A stretch of DNA of 64,000 nucleotides, taken from the NCBI GenBank assembly GCA_037954235.1, contig JBBMOA010000021.1, positions 25,432,135 through 25,496,134 on the forward strand, read 5' to 3'. Below the pieces are notes generated by a model, which made no database searches, was not told where the DNA came from, and saw only the letters and a list, made by a program, of their open reading frames with translations. Positions 21,784 through 33,269 of the stretch are shown here, piece by piece (within the stretch, counting starts at the first letter, position 1; every line of letters starts with the position of its first letter). The translations under genes were made by a program, and so were the position numbers. The DNA is from Aulostomus chinensis (taxonomy: Eukaryota > Chordata > Actinopteri > Syngnathiformes > Aulostomidae).

Positions 21784-24268
21784 CAGTTAGGCCCAGAAAT
21801 ATTCGGACAGTGGGACAATCTTCATGATTTGGGCTCTGCATGCCACCACATTGGATTTGAAATGAAACAACTACAACAGAATTGAAGTGCAGACTTTAAG
21901 GTTTAATTCAAGGGGTTGAACAAAAATATATGATTAAACATGTAGGAATTGTAGCTATTTTTATACAAACGCTCCTCATTTCAGGGGCTCAAAAGTAATC
22001 GGACAAAGAAACATAACCCTTAGTAAAATGTTACTTTGTTGAGAATCCTTTGCAGGCAATGACTGCCTGAAGTCTGGAACCCATGAACATCACCAAACGC
22101 TGGGTTTCCTCTTGGTGATGCTTTGCCAGGCCTTTACTGCAGCTGTCTTCAGTCGTTGCTTGTTTGTGGGTCGTTCTGCCTTAACTTTTGTCTTGAGCAG
22201 GAGAAATGTATGCTCAATAGTGTTAAGACCTGTGATTGACTCGGCCATTGCCCAATATTCCACTTCTTTGCTTTGAAAAACTCCTGGGTTGCTTTTGCAG
22301 GATGTTTTGGATCGTTGTCCTTCTGGACTGTGAAACACCGTCCAATCAACTTTGCTGCATTTGGCTGAAGCTGAGCAGAAAGTACATCCCTCTACACTTC
22401 AGAATTCAGCCGGCTGCTTCTGCCTTTTGTCACATCATCAATAAACACAAGTGACCCAGCACCGTTGGAAGCCATGCATGCCATCACACTGCCTCCACCA
22501 TGTTTGACAGAAGATGTGGTGTGCTTTGGCTCATGAGCTGTTCCAGTTCTTCTCCAAACTTTCTTCTTCCCATCATTCTGGTCCACGTTGATCTTCGTCT
22601 GATCTGTCCAAAGAATGCAGTTCCAGAACTGGGCGGGCTTCTCCAGCTGTTTTTTGGAAAGTCAATTCTGGCCTTTCTATTTTTGAGGCTGATTAATGGT
22701 TTGCACCTTGTGGTGAATCCTTTCCTTTGTATTTCCTCTCAGGAAGTCTTCTCTTTACGGTAGACTAAGATACTGATGCACCTTCTTCCTGGAGAGTGTT
22801 CTTCACTTGAGTGGATGTTGTGAAGGGTTTCTCTTCACCATGGAAAGGATTCTGCGATCATCCATCACTGTCGTCTTCCATGGACGTCCAGGCCTTTTTG
22901 AGCTCCCAAGCTCACCAGTGCACTCTTGGAACCTTTGGGGTCATTTTTGACCATGACTTTTCCTTCAGCTCCCACATAAAGCATGTGACTAGGACCGCCT
23001 TCTTCCATCTGCGAAGTATCGCTAAGATTAGGAACATCCTTTCCCAGAGTGATGCTGAAAAACTGGTGCATGCATTTATCACTTCTCGGCTGGACCACTG
23101 CAACTCTCTCCTGTCAGGATGTCCTAAATACTCTCTAAAGAGTCTCCAGCTGGTCCAGAACGCTGCAGCGAGGGTTTTGACAGGAGTTAGAAGAGAGAAC
23201 ACATCTCTCCCACTTTAGCTTCTCTCCTTCCTGTAGGATCTAGAATCGACTTCAAAATCCTTCTGCTGACTCATCAGGCTCTCAATGATAAAGCTCCATC
23301 CTATTTGAAAGAGCTCATTAGTCCCTACTGTCCGACCAGAGCACTCCGCTCCCAGAATGCAGGTCTTTTAGTGATTCCCAGTATCAATAAAAACAGACTG
23401 GGAGGTAGAGCCTTTAGTTTCCGGGTTCCTTTACTGTGGAACCAGCATCTCTCCATGGGTCAGAGAGGCAGACACTTTAACTACGTTTAAGTCCAGGCTT
23501 ACGACCTTCCTTTATGACAGAGCCTTCAGTCAGGACTGGTTCAGGTAGCTCTGAACCACTGATAGCTATGCTGCTACAGGCTGAGACTGCTGGGGGACAC
23601 ATCAGGTTACATGGAGCCCTTCCCTCCTCTCCTCTCCTCTCTTCTCCTCTCCTCTCCCCCTCTCTCCTCCTCTCCTCCCTGCACATTTTTGGAACTGTCA
23701 CTACCACTTCTTGTTGCACTTTGTAGTTTGGCCTTGGTGTCTCGCAGTCTCTCTGTGTTTCCACAGATCCACCAGAGCCCCAACCGCCGCCTGTTGGCCA
23801 CTCCCAACATTGCTGCTCTCTCTCTGATGGGGTGCTTCTTTGTGTCACCCTCAGGATGGTCTGTTTCACCTCCATTGAGAGCTCCTTTGACTGCATGTTG
23901 CGTGTTCACAGCAACAGCTTCCAAATGCAAACGCCACACCTGGAATCAACTCCAGACCTTTTAACTGCTTAATGATGACAGGTTAACGAGGCAAGAGCCC
24001 ATGCAGCCTAATTTTTTATTTATTTATTTTTTGCAGCCCTCTGAGTCAATTGTCCAAATACTTCTGGTAAAAGAAGTGGCTACGTATTAAAGAGCTTTAA
24101 TTCCTAAAGCCTTTGCTCCAATTTGGATGTGAATACTCTCAAATTACAGCTGAGAGTCTGTACTTTAAGCCCATATTGATTCTATCATTGTATCCTGAAC
24201 ATGTTTTCGTAAACAGCTAAAATAATAAAACTTGTGTCACTGTCCAAATATTTCTGGGCCTAACAGTG
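21784..24268 (-). mobile_element. Tc1-like transposon nested in the hAT
   Basis: Terminal inverted repeats: CAGTTAGGCCCAGAAATATT at 21784 and its near complement AATATTTCTGGGCCTAACAG at 24247-24266. A TA target lies at 21782-21783; the right TA is mutated. Minus-strand transposase remnants encode YRAI-type Tc1 blocks: QNDGKKKVWRRTGTAHEPK near 22,550, TVQKDNDPKHPAKATQEF near 22,300, and an N-terminal MQSKELSMEVKQTILR at 23,850-23,896. The ORF is broken many times and split by a LINE fragment. Confidence 0.88.
22925..23690 (+). mobile_element. 3' end of an L2/CR1-like LINE nested in the Tc1
   Basis: It encodes the post-RT part (GVIFDHDFSFSSHIKHVTRT...ARVLTGVRRENTS) followed by the 3' UTR and a C/T-rich tail. 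It matches 49,985-50,700, the 3' end of the larger LINE in this window, with few differences, so both belong to one recently active family. It is the innermost layer of a gene > hAT > Tc1 > LINE nest. Confidence 0.88.
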
Positions 24269-24274
24269 TGTTTG

Positions 24275-24510
24275 CTCTGTTCAGCTCTCCCCTGCAGTCC
24301 TGAGGTTGCTCTCCTTCGCTCATCTTCAGCGAATGCTGAGGGCTTGTTTTGAAAATGTCTTTCAACATTACATTTTTTGTTGTTCGATAATTTGTTTCCA
24401 CATATCAAGCACACCGCTAATCCAGCGTCGTTAGCAGTGAAGGCAAATTCATCGGTCCACGCAGAGTTAAAGTCTCTTTTTTCATCTGAGATTTCTCGTT
24501 TTTCCCTCAC
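24275..24510 (-). pseudogene. hAT transposase N-terminal fragment (BED-like finger)
   Basis: The frame from ATG 24510 encodes FNSAWTDEFAFT...CLICGNKLSNNKKCNVERHF, the BED-like zinc finger of ZBED5/GTF2IRD2-type hAT transposases (CxxC then HxxxxH; the second His region has decayed to QNKPSAF). It is cut at 24,268 by the Tc1 element. The next part of the same protein (FARCVAAQEIVKRGEPF) appears on the minus strand at about 21,650-21,760 beyond the Tc1, with a stop codon. The catalytic core is absent. Confidence 0.75.
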
Positions 24511-25539
24511 GGTTACTGAATGGGTCGCACACTCAAGAAGCCGCCTGCAGGCAAAGGCGAGGGCTGGAGACGTCTATGTGACACATGTTTTAGTTGACAA
24601 ATGATTTTTTTAAAAAGTTTACAAAATTAGATGTTAAAATAGGCCATATAACCGTAGAAGTAGTAAATAAAATGCAAAAATAATAATGTATAAATAAAAA
24701 TTAAATTAAGATATAACCATTATTCATTTTCATTTAAAAACAAAATCCGTTTTCATGTTTTTGTTTTTTTGTTGGTTTTTTTTGTCGACACCAAAGGGAG
24801 CCGCAACAAGGAGGCTGGAGAGCCGCATGCGGCTCCGGAGCAGCGGGTTGCCGACCCCTGGGCTACACCGATCTGTACATGTCCCGATGGCACAGCTCAT
24901 CAGGACCCAAAGCATATAGAGCTTGTCACAATGGTGCTGTGTTGTACCTGACAACAGGTCTCGATAGAACGAAAAAAGGCCCAAAAGAATCTGAAGACTT
25001 TTTTTTGTACAGTGGTGCGACAGACCAGCTTCGTGTGAGGTGTTTAATGCCTTACAAGAAGTCATCGAGAAGGAGCTGCTGGCCACAGCTTTTGCAGGAG
25101 TTAGGAAGCGCCTTATTTTTGATGCTGTATCAAATCAGACTGATGATAACGTGACGGCTTTCTGCACCCCGCCAAGGAAGCATTGATGAGATCCTACACT
25201 GTGTAGGTATGTGGTGGTTGTTCAAGGCAGGGGTTTTTGTAGACATTGTGTATGTGTTTGATTCATGTGTTAATTCCCTTCTCTCATCTCTTTTATTTAC
25301 AGACACCCAGACACCACTCAAAACCCACCTCGTCCCTGGACTGCATTCACCAGAACTCATGCCTATGCTGGTCACGCCATCCAACAACAACAACAACAGC
25401 AATAACCCCCACCAGGACTCCTCATCCATGCGGTTGAACCCACCCCCGGCAGACGCTTCCACTCACAGTGGTGTGTATGTGGACAGCGTAGAGACATTTA
25501 TGCCTCAAGACCAGGGACCCCGTCTCATGCAGCATCTGA

Positions 25540-25612
25540 ATTCTCGCTTGTGTTGTACGTCGCTTTGGACAAAAGCGTCTGCTAAATGAAACTGTAGAAT
25601 TGTAGAATGTGA
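25540..25612. repeat. Dispersed terminal-type repeat, inverted copy 3
   Basis: Reverse complement of the motif at 16165 and 18876 (GGACAAAAGCGTCTGCTAAATG within it), ending in tandem TGTAGAAT. It abuts the last exon of the split gene and may supply that exon's TTGTAG acceptor. Together with copy 1 or 2 it could be the right end of a 6.7 or 9.4 kb element; no target duplication was found to prove this. Confidence 0.6.
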
Positions 25613-25784
25613 AATTTGCCATCTACCACCTGCTCACCAGAACTGTGATTAAGGTGTGGAAAGATGAGTGTCATGGGTGTCTTGTCAACCACCTGAGCCA
25701 GCGTCAACACAGCTGTCTGGAAGAAGTCCCGGAGTATTTTCTTCAAGCAAAATACCACGCCATCAGCAGTAGTTAATTAGACCC

Positions 25785-25880
25785 AGCAAGATGGGTTGGT
25801 CCATTTTAACCCAACAGATGAGTCAAATATTCTACCCAAATGCTGGGTCAAATTAACCAATATGCCAGGTTAATTCTAAC
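25785..25880. repeat. TGGGTT-rich terminal-type repeat, left
   Basis: Repeated GACCCAGCA, TGGGTTGGTC, AACCCAACA and TGCTGGGTCAA motifs in both orientations. Similar sequence, facing the other way, is found at 37,105-37,225. Such motif clusters occur at the ends of fish DNA transposons; here they bracket the SAM/C2H2 gene block. Confidence 0.55.
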
Positions 25881-26094
25881 ACATTACAGCACAATCTATT
25901 AGAAAATAAATTGCAATAGACTACCCATATCTATGAACTGTTCAACAACCAACCTATAACAAAATGCATGCTAGATTTGGTCATGCAAAGCATATATCAT
26001 GCAATAAACTCTTAAACAATACTGAAATCTTTACAAGGCACCTCCTTGACATTTCTTAATACAAAATATACACAATATAAAATGTACGTTCATG

Positions 26095-28385
26095 TTAAGA
26101 ACTGGAACAGTGCAAGTCAGTGTCAGTCAAACAACAGACAACAGTTAACAGTCCTCGTGTCCAAGCTGTCCTTGAGGCCGTTCGCACTACTTGGGAACAA
26201 GCAAGTATTCTGGTTTGTAGAAACTTAACCAGTTTGGACTCCCCTCCTGGCATTTTATAAATAGCTCTCTGCAGGAATTCCCACACATTTTGACACTGCT
26301 TCGGGTATTTCCTGTCCAGTATAAAAAATGCCTTGAAGCAGACATCGATGGCCTGAAGCAGTGTGTCATGTTCCAATGCCTGTCCAGCAACGATGACAAA
26401 GGCCTGAGATACATGCTGCTCGTCATTTCCCAGTGTCAGGGCGTAGGGATATGGTCTGGATGCCTTGGCCTCATGGAGGTACTCCACCTTGTTTGTTCCA
26501 GGCTAAAAAAGAAAGAATGGTCCAAATGGGTTAAAATACAAAAGTGTCAACCTTCTTATATATAAGTTAATTTCTGCACTCAATACTTTGTTGGGGCCCA
26601 TTTTAGAACAAAGCACTGCATAAGTGTGGTGTGGTACGGAGGTGATCAGCCTGTGGCACTGCTGAGAGGTTCGAGAAGCCCAGGATGCTTTTATAGTGAC
26701 CAACACATTGGAAGCTTGTAGAAAGGCTACAGTTGTGTTCATCTGATATGTTACATTCTGTAAAAAAGAACACAAGAATGTTGTCAGTCACTTAAGTATA
26801 GATGTTTACCTTCATCAGATAACTTCGAAGTTGAATAATTACCTGGTATGAGAGCCCTTGCAAGAGTGCCATCATCTTGTGTTTGAGGCGGTGTCTGTGC
26901 CCTGCTCCGCGACCTGCTGGTTGATCTCAGCCTCTTCCTGATGCTGCGCAGCCTTTCCTCCAGAAATCCAGTGGCTGGCCGGTGGTTCCGGCCTGGGGTG
27001 TACCATACTTCCTGCCAAGAAATCTAAATCTTTGATGAATGGATTTGATTTTGACAGTGTGGGCTACGGTTAGAACGGTTTGTCTGTACGTCTGTCTGCC
27101 CTCAGAAAAATATTGAATTGGATTGTGACCTTAAAATCAAATTAAATGGGTTTGAGAATCACAACACCTCAAATAAATATCTCAAATGACCTTTTACAAA
27201 AAAACACTCAGGCTGCTACTGCTTGATGAGTCTTTCAAACTGGGAAATGACTGAGCCAAACCCAATGCCACGGCCTTTTTGCTCTCTTTCGTAGGGCGAT
27301 AAAACAGAAAAAACACATCATCGCACAAGTAAAAAGTGAAAACTAGATTTAGAAGGATAGTTTGGTTTGTAGAACATAAAAAAGTGTCTTGTTTTATCGG
27401 AAGTGAAATGAAAATCAAATACTTATAATTTTGCTTTCCAAATGAGAAAAGTTGGCATATTTAACAAGAACCCTATTCAACATTTAAAAAATTAATTAAA
27501 AATCTGTTTAAGTACTTTTCTCCAAACTTCTCAATGAGCTATGACGCCAGGATACGGACAGGAAGACATCTCTGGCTGGCTGTGATGACATGATCATGAT
27601 CAAGGCTCCCAACAATTTGCTTGCCATCAGGTAAGCCTGTAATTATCTGCCGGACATTCTGAGAAAATTGCAAGAAAAGACAACATGGCAGAATTATTTA
27701 TTCATTTAGGCAAGGATGATACAAATTCAAATCAGTATCACCATTATTTCAAACTTTGGCCTTGATTACAACTAATGACTGATTATAAGCTCTTGTGCAT
27801 CACAACGTGTTGTGAGCTTGTAGAGAGTGATTGTCACTCTTTTCATGCACCACCATTGCATAGCAAAATGTAACACATGGTTTCAGTGATTAAGAGATAA
27901 TCAGATTAAGAAATCAGAAATAAGCTGAGCTACAAGCTCAAAGAATTGAAATGAGAAGTGTCGTGAACTTGTAAATTGGCTATTTTAAATGAAGATATGG
28001 ACTCCTGCAAAACAAGTATGGGGCTTAAAAGGCTAATCAAATAAATGTAATTTATAAGAAAATTACTGTTTCTTCTCCAGGTGGATTTGCCAATTAAAAA
28101 AAAAAAAGCTTGTTGATCAGTCAACATACACAAGATATATTCAGTTTTGTTTCTAAATTTTGGCTTTGATTAATTACCCAGCCTAGTGTTGATTATAAAA
28201 AGTGACACCCAATTCGTAAAAGTAGAACTTACAAAGTGTGGAATGATGTGTATTGTCTGAATCATCTGATTCACTGGTACCACAGGTGCTGCTTGTTCCT
28301 CCATGGGGGTTGGAGATGTGGCAGTTGATGTGACATCAGATCTTATAGGTGGGATGGAAGGTCAACAGCAGGTTCAACCTACGAG
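26095..28385 (-). pseudogene. SAMD3-like gene, 3' exons
   Basis: Minus-strand exon-like segments read in order: ~28,385-28,235 (PTSPTPMEEQAAPVVPVNQM, donor CTTTG|TAAGT-like); 27,655-27,515 (NVRQIITGLPDGKQIVGSL, with an in-frame TAG); ~27,300-27,205; 27,015-26,842 (EVWYTPGRNHRPATGFLEER, donor CCAG|GTAATT); and 26,500-26,095 (PYPYALTLGNDEQHVSQAF...DRKYPKQCQNVWEFLQ). The LDxxYPKQ...WEFLQ block resembles SAMD3-like proteins that are numerous in teleosts. The stop in the second segment and uncertain splice junctions suggest a pseudogene. The SAM exons at 31,170-31,710 upstream would fit as its 5' part. Confidence 0.5.
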
Positions 28386-28634
28386 AAAAAACCAGGTTAA
28401 TATAATAAACAGTTGCTGCCACCTGGAATAGTTGGCTGGACATCAGTCTGTAAACTCCTGGATGGATGGTGAACAAGGTGGGTGGGGGTCAATATATAAA
28501 TCTGTGAATGTTTTTGCCACATGAGACTAAAATAGGGGTCAATGTCAATGTCATAAAAACCTGTCAAAATACTATTTGCAAGTGTCATACATACACACAA
28601 ACACACACACACACACCTGGTGGCAGTCAGCTGA

Positions 28635-31084
28635 TTATCTAGAAAGGTCTACAGCGCAGGGAAACGTGTAAACTGTCATCATCCTCTCTGTATGACTTGG
28701 CTGCATGGAGGGATGGTGATCAAGCAGCTCTCTCACATCTGCAGCTGCCAAAACTTGAGTGGGAATCACACTGTATGCAAATAAATGCCTATCAAACCAC
28801 TGTGTTTCCCACTTCTTCACAACAAGCTTTATTGTTGGTGTGTGTGACTTTTGCTCTGGCAGTAAAACTGATTGTATGAGACCAAACTGAGGCTCACCAT
28901 ATGGACCATAGGACAGGAATACAGTCATGCCTGCTCTATATTCAGTTCCCCTAAATGTAACCCAGGCTGGCACATACAATTCACTAAAAAGAGGAATACC
29001 TTCTAGACCACTTTGGATCTCTTTAAATCCCTCAATGTTGGTCCGAAATGTACTGTGCCCTGGACCAACTTCTGTATTGTGGCATAACACAGTTCCACAC
29101 AGGACATTGTGGCACTGCATAATCTGATGGCAAAATGCCACGGTTTTACAAATGTTTCTGAAGTTGCAAGTTACATGGCTAACCTGTTTGAAAAATGCTG
29201 TCTCAATGGTCCGAGTTTTTGAATGACTCCAGGGTAATGGAGCATGAAGTGGTGTTTTGGCTGTAAATTCTGGTGAGGATAGAGCTCCAGAAAGAGGGAG
29301 TGATGCTCTTCAATAATTTTGCTTAAGTACGGTGTCGCTGCTACAGTAAGCGAAGGAGAAAAGATGAACTGAGGAGTAGAAGTTCCCAATGCTTGTTGTC
29401 CATAGGGATAAGGTCACCTATCATTGTCGGCAGGAACCTCAGTAGGCACCACATTTGAGATGCTGACTGCCGCATGGAACCTTCAGGGTTTCTGAGGTCA
29501 CTCTTGCTTCTGACAGAGGGTTTGTTACCCTTATCACAAAATCCATAGTCCAAGCTTGTTATTCTGTAATTGAGCTTTTCTAGTGTGAGATGCTTTTGCT
29601 CAATTAGCGAATTCAACACAAGTTTGACTCCATAGGGCCCCACCCCTTCCAGTGCGTCATGCATGTCAACTGCCATATTGTCGGATACATGATAAAAAGA
29701 CAAGTTGTTCAAGACACTGTCTCTTTTCAGGCCTGTCTGGGAGGAGTTGGCTGTAAGCAAATCGGCCTCATAACTACTGCCATCACGCAATAGTGCAGGA
29801 TCTTCCAGTGTCACAGACCGCACCACCCCTTTATCTGCTTTGCAGAACCGACACACACAATTTCCACCGCAGCTTTCAATGTAGCCAAGAATGCCATGCA
29901 AGCCCAAATTATCTCCAACTACCTGGACCACTGTGAACTTGACAACACCTTGATGGTTGGGGGTATTAACAAGGATGCCATCACTCTCTAGACACCTGAT
30001 CTCTTCCACGATCGGGCGCAGGATTGCATCAAAGCCATCGGTCGCTACGTCATCGGATTTGTACACGGCTAAAAGGAGCTGTGACTGCAAACTTGATAGC
30101 AGGTCCGGTGGCAAGCTCTTCAAGATGAAATAAATAAGTCCTAACTTGTGAATCCCAGTCTTTGAACCAAGCGGATTTACTATCTCACAATCATCTTGGT
30201 AAATGACAAGTGGGGTGGGAAACCTCGTTCTGGAACAATGGGTGTGTTTTGCAAAACTCTCCATCAAAAACATCCTGAATTGCATCACCCTCTCTGTGCT
30301 GCCATTCCAGCATGGCCTGTAAAATCCTGGGAATTTCAAGAATCTTGGTCAAAAGGCTCTTTAACGGATTACGGTGATATGAATGACGAATTCCAACTTG
30401 CCGGACAATGCCAGAGGCAGAGGCCATTGGCTGAACATAGGAAACCCCTGACAAAAGCTCCTCCACTGGCTGAATAAAGTTTCCAGATTTAGCAAAATAC
30501 TGCATCTGTTTATAATCTGTCTCCAATCCTTTGAAAGGCTCAGCTACTTCTGAGAACTTCACCCCAAGCTCTTCTACCTCTTGACTGTGATCAAGACCAA
30601 ACTGACGAAATAAAGACATCGTCTTTGATTGCAGTCTGCTGACAATATCGCTAATTAAACTGGAGGTCTGCTGAACCACAAAGTTTAAGTTTGAGTATGT
30701 CATAGAAGATTTGGATCTAAGGTGGGCTAAAAAGAGGGCCACCCGACTGATAATGCCCTCTGGCTCTAGTTCATCCCAATCCTCCTCAACCTCCACATCT
30801 CCCTGTGCTGGCTCCATTTCAGCATTCAGCATTTCAACATTCTGTACATCAACAGGTGGGGCTGGACATTCAAAGGGGTCATCAAGAGCATGTCCAACTT
30901 CATGCTCCTTTTCCAAGTGTCTTTTAAAAGACCACATGTAAGAAAATGTCCGACCACAACCACTTTCACTACACTGGAAATGTGTTGATGCTGAGTTTAC
31001 ATTGTGGACTGCACGTAAATGCATAAAAAGACTCTTGATACCCCCTGAAATTGGCTTTTTGCACTTAAAGCAAGTATATGCCAT
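28635..31084 (-). pseudogene. C2H2 zinc-finger protein, probably transposon-encoded
   Basis: Starting at ATG 31084, residues ~1-65 hold two zinc fingers (CFKCKKPI...HLRAVH and CSESGCGRTF...HLEKEH), then an acidic linker. After one frameshift near 30,240 comes a domain with VNPLGSKTGIHKLG, VGDNLGLHGILGYIESC, CVCRFCKAD and DMHDALEGVGPYGVKLVL. The order of conserved acidic residues and the repeated occurrence of this family in fish genomes suggest a DDE-type transposase, but I cannot name the superfamily. Frame changes occur again near 29,365 and 29,150; a last segment runs 29,141-28,635. It lies between the SAM exons and the SAMD3-like 3' exons, on the same strand. Confidence 0.55.
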
Positions 31085-31169
31085 CTTCCAAAGAAACTAT
31101 TAAATAGTAAATAGAAATAATAATGTGTGGAAAACTGAAGAATTGAGCCTCTCTACGTCTCCATTGATC

Positions 31170-31710
31170 TTAAATACGAACAAGTCCTCTAAATCTTTTG
31201 AGGAACTTCAGCCCAGGGCCAGCTCTTGGGATCAACTGGTTGATGGTAACCTCATCGAATAGAAGAAAACTCTCCTCATCAATCCCCTCCCCTGAAAGAC
31301 AAAAATAGAAAACACAAAGACATCTTTATTTTTACAACAGAGGAGCAGAAACCAAGAATGTGAGGCGAATTACATGGAAGCTATAATAATAAACATGCAT
31401 CTTCCATCATTTATTATTACAAAATAGAATGAAGCACTGAAAGTCAACAAAATGTGCCACATTCATTTATTGAAGTCACTTTGACACATTGCATGGGAAC
31501 TATTGAAAAAAAGAGGAACTTATATTTCATAAGAATTTATACAAAAAAGGAATGCAGTCAACTCCATGACTGTCCAGATTATCACTATGAATAGCAATGC
31601 AGACTTGACATGCTGTGGATGGGGAAATAAATATATTTCTCACCTTTAAATTTACCTACAAGGTCTGTCAGCTGCCACTCTGTCAAAATGTTGATGACAA
31701 AGCTGTCCAT
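31170..31710 (-). CDS. SAM-domain exons (62-codon minimal SAM)
   Basis: Exon 1, 31710-31644 (MDSFVINILTEWQLTDLVGK), and exon 2, 31291-31170 (GIDEESFLLFDEVTINQLIP then GLKFLKRFRGL), join in phase across GT/AG borders (AAAG|GTGAGA; CTTTCAG|GGG). Together they make one sterile alpha motif fold's length, ending in TAA. SAM domains mediate protein-protein or RNA contacts. The match of the second exon to the start of SAMD3-like proteins, and same-strand SAMD3-like exons 3-5 kb downstream, suggest a single original gene. A free-standing SAM peptide is also possible. Confidence 0.55.
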
Positions 31711-32159
31711 TGATCTGAAACAAACACAAAAAGAGCTGAAGCAAAAATAAAATAGCTCCTGTATTAACTTTTCAGATATAACCACGCCAAAAGCAATGCA
31801 GACAAGCAGCAGGATGTCAGCCAATGGGAAGATAACAAGCTTTTTGTGGGTGAACAGTGAACTCAACCATTATATTTAGTCTAGTTGATCTGGCCAAGCC
31901 AGTGACCTCCGGGAATAGGACGGATGACGACCGTGAAAGTATGGCGACTGCTGGAAAGACAGCTGACTACTGGAAAGACAATAACCGGGGCAGAGAGGGC
32001 CAGCAACCCAAACTGCAGCTCCCATGAGGGTGCACCCACAAGCAAGCTACGGAAAACCCTACTGTATTATACCCACAGGGGTGCCTGAGAGGGGGGGAGG
32101 ATGAGCACCCCAACAGGACAGACAACCAGGCAACGACCCATGCTAATGGAAAAACGACG

Positions 32160-33269
32160 ATGAGTGCAGTCTGTGCATGTGGCAAAGTCTGCAAGAACCC
32201 GCGTGGTCTGAAGATCCACCAGACCAAAATGAAATGTTTGACAGGGACGCAGGTGGTGCAACGCACAGGTCAAGTACCTGGTGAGACGCAGGAGGAGCCC
32301 GGCCGGGAGTCAACCCACAGTGCCCAGACCCTCCACGCTCCACAAGCCCCACCCTATGTCAGGCAGTCCGAACATCGCCGGGTCATGTGGCCTTCAGCCA
32401 ACAAGGAAAGAGAATGGCTCCAGTTTGATGAAGACCTGGATCAAGTCCTTGGTGCTACAGCAAGGGGAGATGCTGACCAGAAGTTGCGGACAATGTCGGC
32501 AATGATCATCAGCATAGGCGCTGAAAGATTTAGCATAAAAGAACAGCAGCCAACCAGAGGGCTAGGGGAGCCAAACAGGGGGGAAGTGAAGATCAGCCAG
32601 CTACGGCAGGAGCTTAGACTGCTTGGTCGGCAGTTCAAGCAGGCAAAGGAGGAGGAGAAGACCGGGCTGGCAGAGCTCCGTAACATCCTGAGGAAAAAAC
32701 TCCCCACCCTCCGTCGAGCTGAGTGGCATAGGAGGAGGGGCAGGGAGAGAGCCAGGAGACGTGCAGCTTTCATCTCCAATCCCTTTGGTTTCACCAAGAA
32801 GACCCTTGGGCAGAAAAGAAGTGGCCACCTTGCCTGCACTGAAGACGAGGTTAACAAGTACCTCAGTGCCACCTACAGTGACAGTGCAAGAGAGGAAGAC
32901 CTGGGGCCATGCAGGACATTGATAGCTCCGCCAGAACCCACCTCAGCATTTAACACCAAGGAGCCAACTTTGAAAGAAGTTGAGGAGGTTGTCAAGGCAG
33001 CTAGATCCAATTCAGCGCCAGGCCCCAGTGGAGTGCCATATGTTGTCTACAAGAGATGCCCTAGACTCTTGAAGCGACTATGGATGATCCTCAAAGTCAT
33101 GACCAAGTGCTGCGGGTCATCACAGAGGCCATCTGCACAGGGATCTCCACCAGTAAAGGCAAGCAACCATCAAGGCAGTACATCGCCTTTGTTAGGGCTG
33201 GGGAGAATCTCCAGCAGTTCCGGAGTCAGGCAGGGGGGCTGCTGGCAACAGCTCAGGACTGGCAGCTGA
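32160..33269 (+). pseudogene. N-terminal part of R2/NeSL-like ORF: C2H2-type finger and RT entry
   Basis: ATG 32160. The first residues form a finger-like CACGKVCKNPRGLKIHQTKM followed by C, typical of site-specific R2-clade LINEs, then an arginine-rich helical linker, then the beginning of the RT domain (NSAPGPSGVPYVVYKRCP) at ~33,015-33,065. The family match stops near 33,080 and the rest of this frame is out-of-frame endonuclease sequence. The RT fingers, palm (no xADD motif) and thumb, and the zinc knuckle, are missing. Confidence 0.8.

Larger units (their letters stand above)
21326..24860 (-). mobile_element. hAT DNA transposon with 8-bp target duplication
   Basis: The ends are inverted: CAGGGGTCTGCAACC at 21326 and GGTTGCCGACCCCTG ending at 24860, flanked by GGCTACAC at 21318-21325 and 24861-24868. 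Length 3,535 bp, of which about 2.5 kb is a nested Tc1 element. Minus-strand transposase remnants lie at 24275-24510 and 21600-21780. An 8-bp duplication and CAGGGG ends are diagnostic of hAT elements. Confidence 0.93.
21026..25774 (+). pseudogene. Unrecognised teleost gene, split by a hAT insertion
   Basis: The first ATG, 21026, opens a lysine-rich 52-codon frame. A second open stretch (SHFYDRLRAKFPSSPVTGYT) runs to 21,325, where the hAT element enters; after the element the same frame resumes (DLYMSRWHSSSGPKAYRA...). A frame change follows near 25,040, into VIEKELLATAFAGVRKRL...FDAVSNQTD, ending at tandem stops near 25,185. A last exon, about 25,603-25,774, encodes WKDECHGCLVNHLSQRQHSC and ends at TAA. 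I do not recognise the family; the Cys/His-rich end suggests metal binding. The hAT insertion and the frame change make a functional product unlikely. Confidence 0.45.

Noticed and set aside
22500..22763. Plus-strand ORF within the Tc1 element
   Set aside because: Shadow opposite the minus-strand transposase remnant.
23477..23939. Arg/Glu-rich minus-strand ORFs
   Set aside because: They span the C/T-rich tail of the nested LINE and Tc1 transposase in wrong frames; only the first residues of the frame at 23,896 are genuine Tc1.
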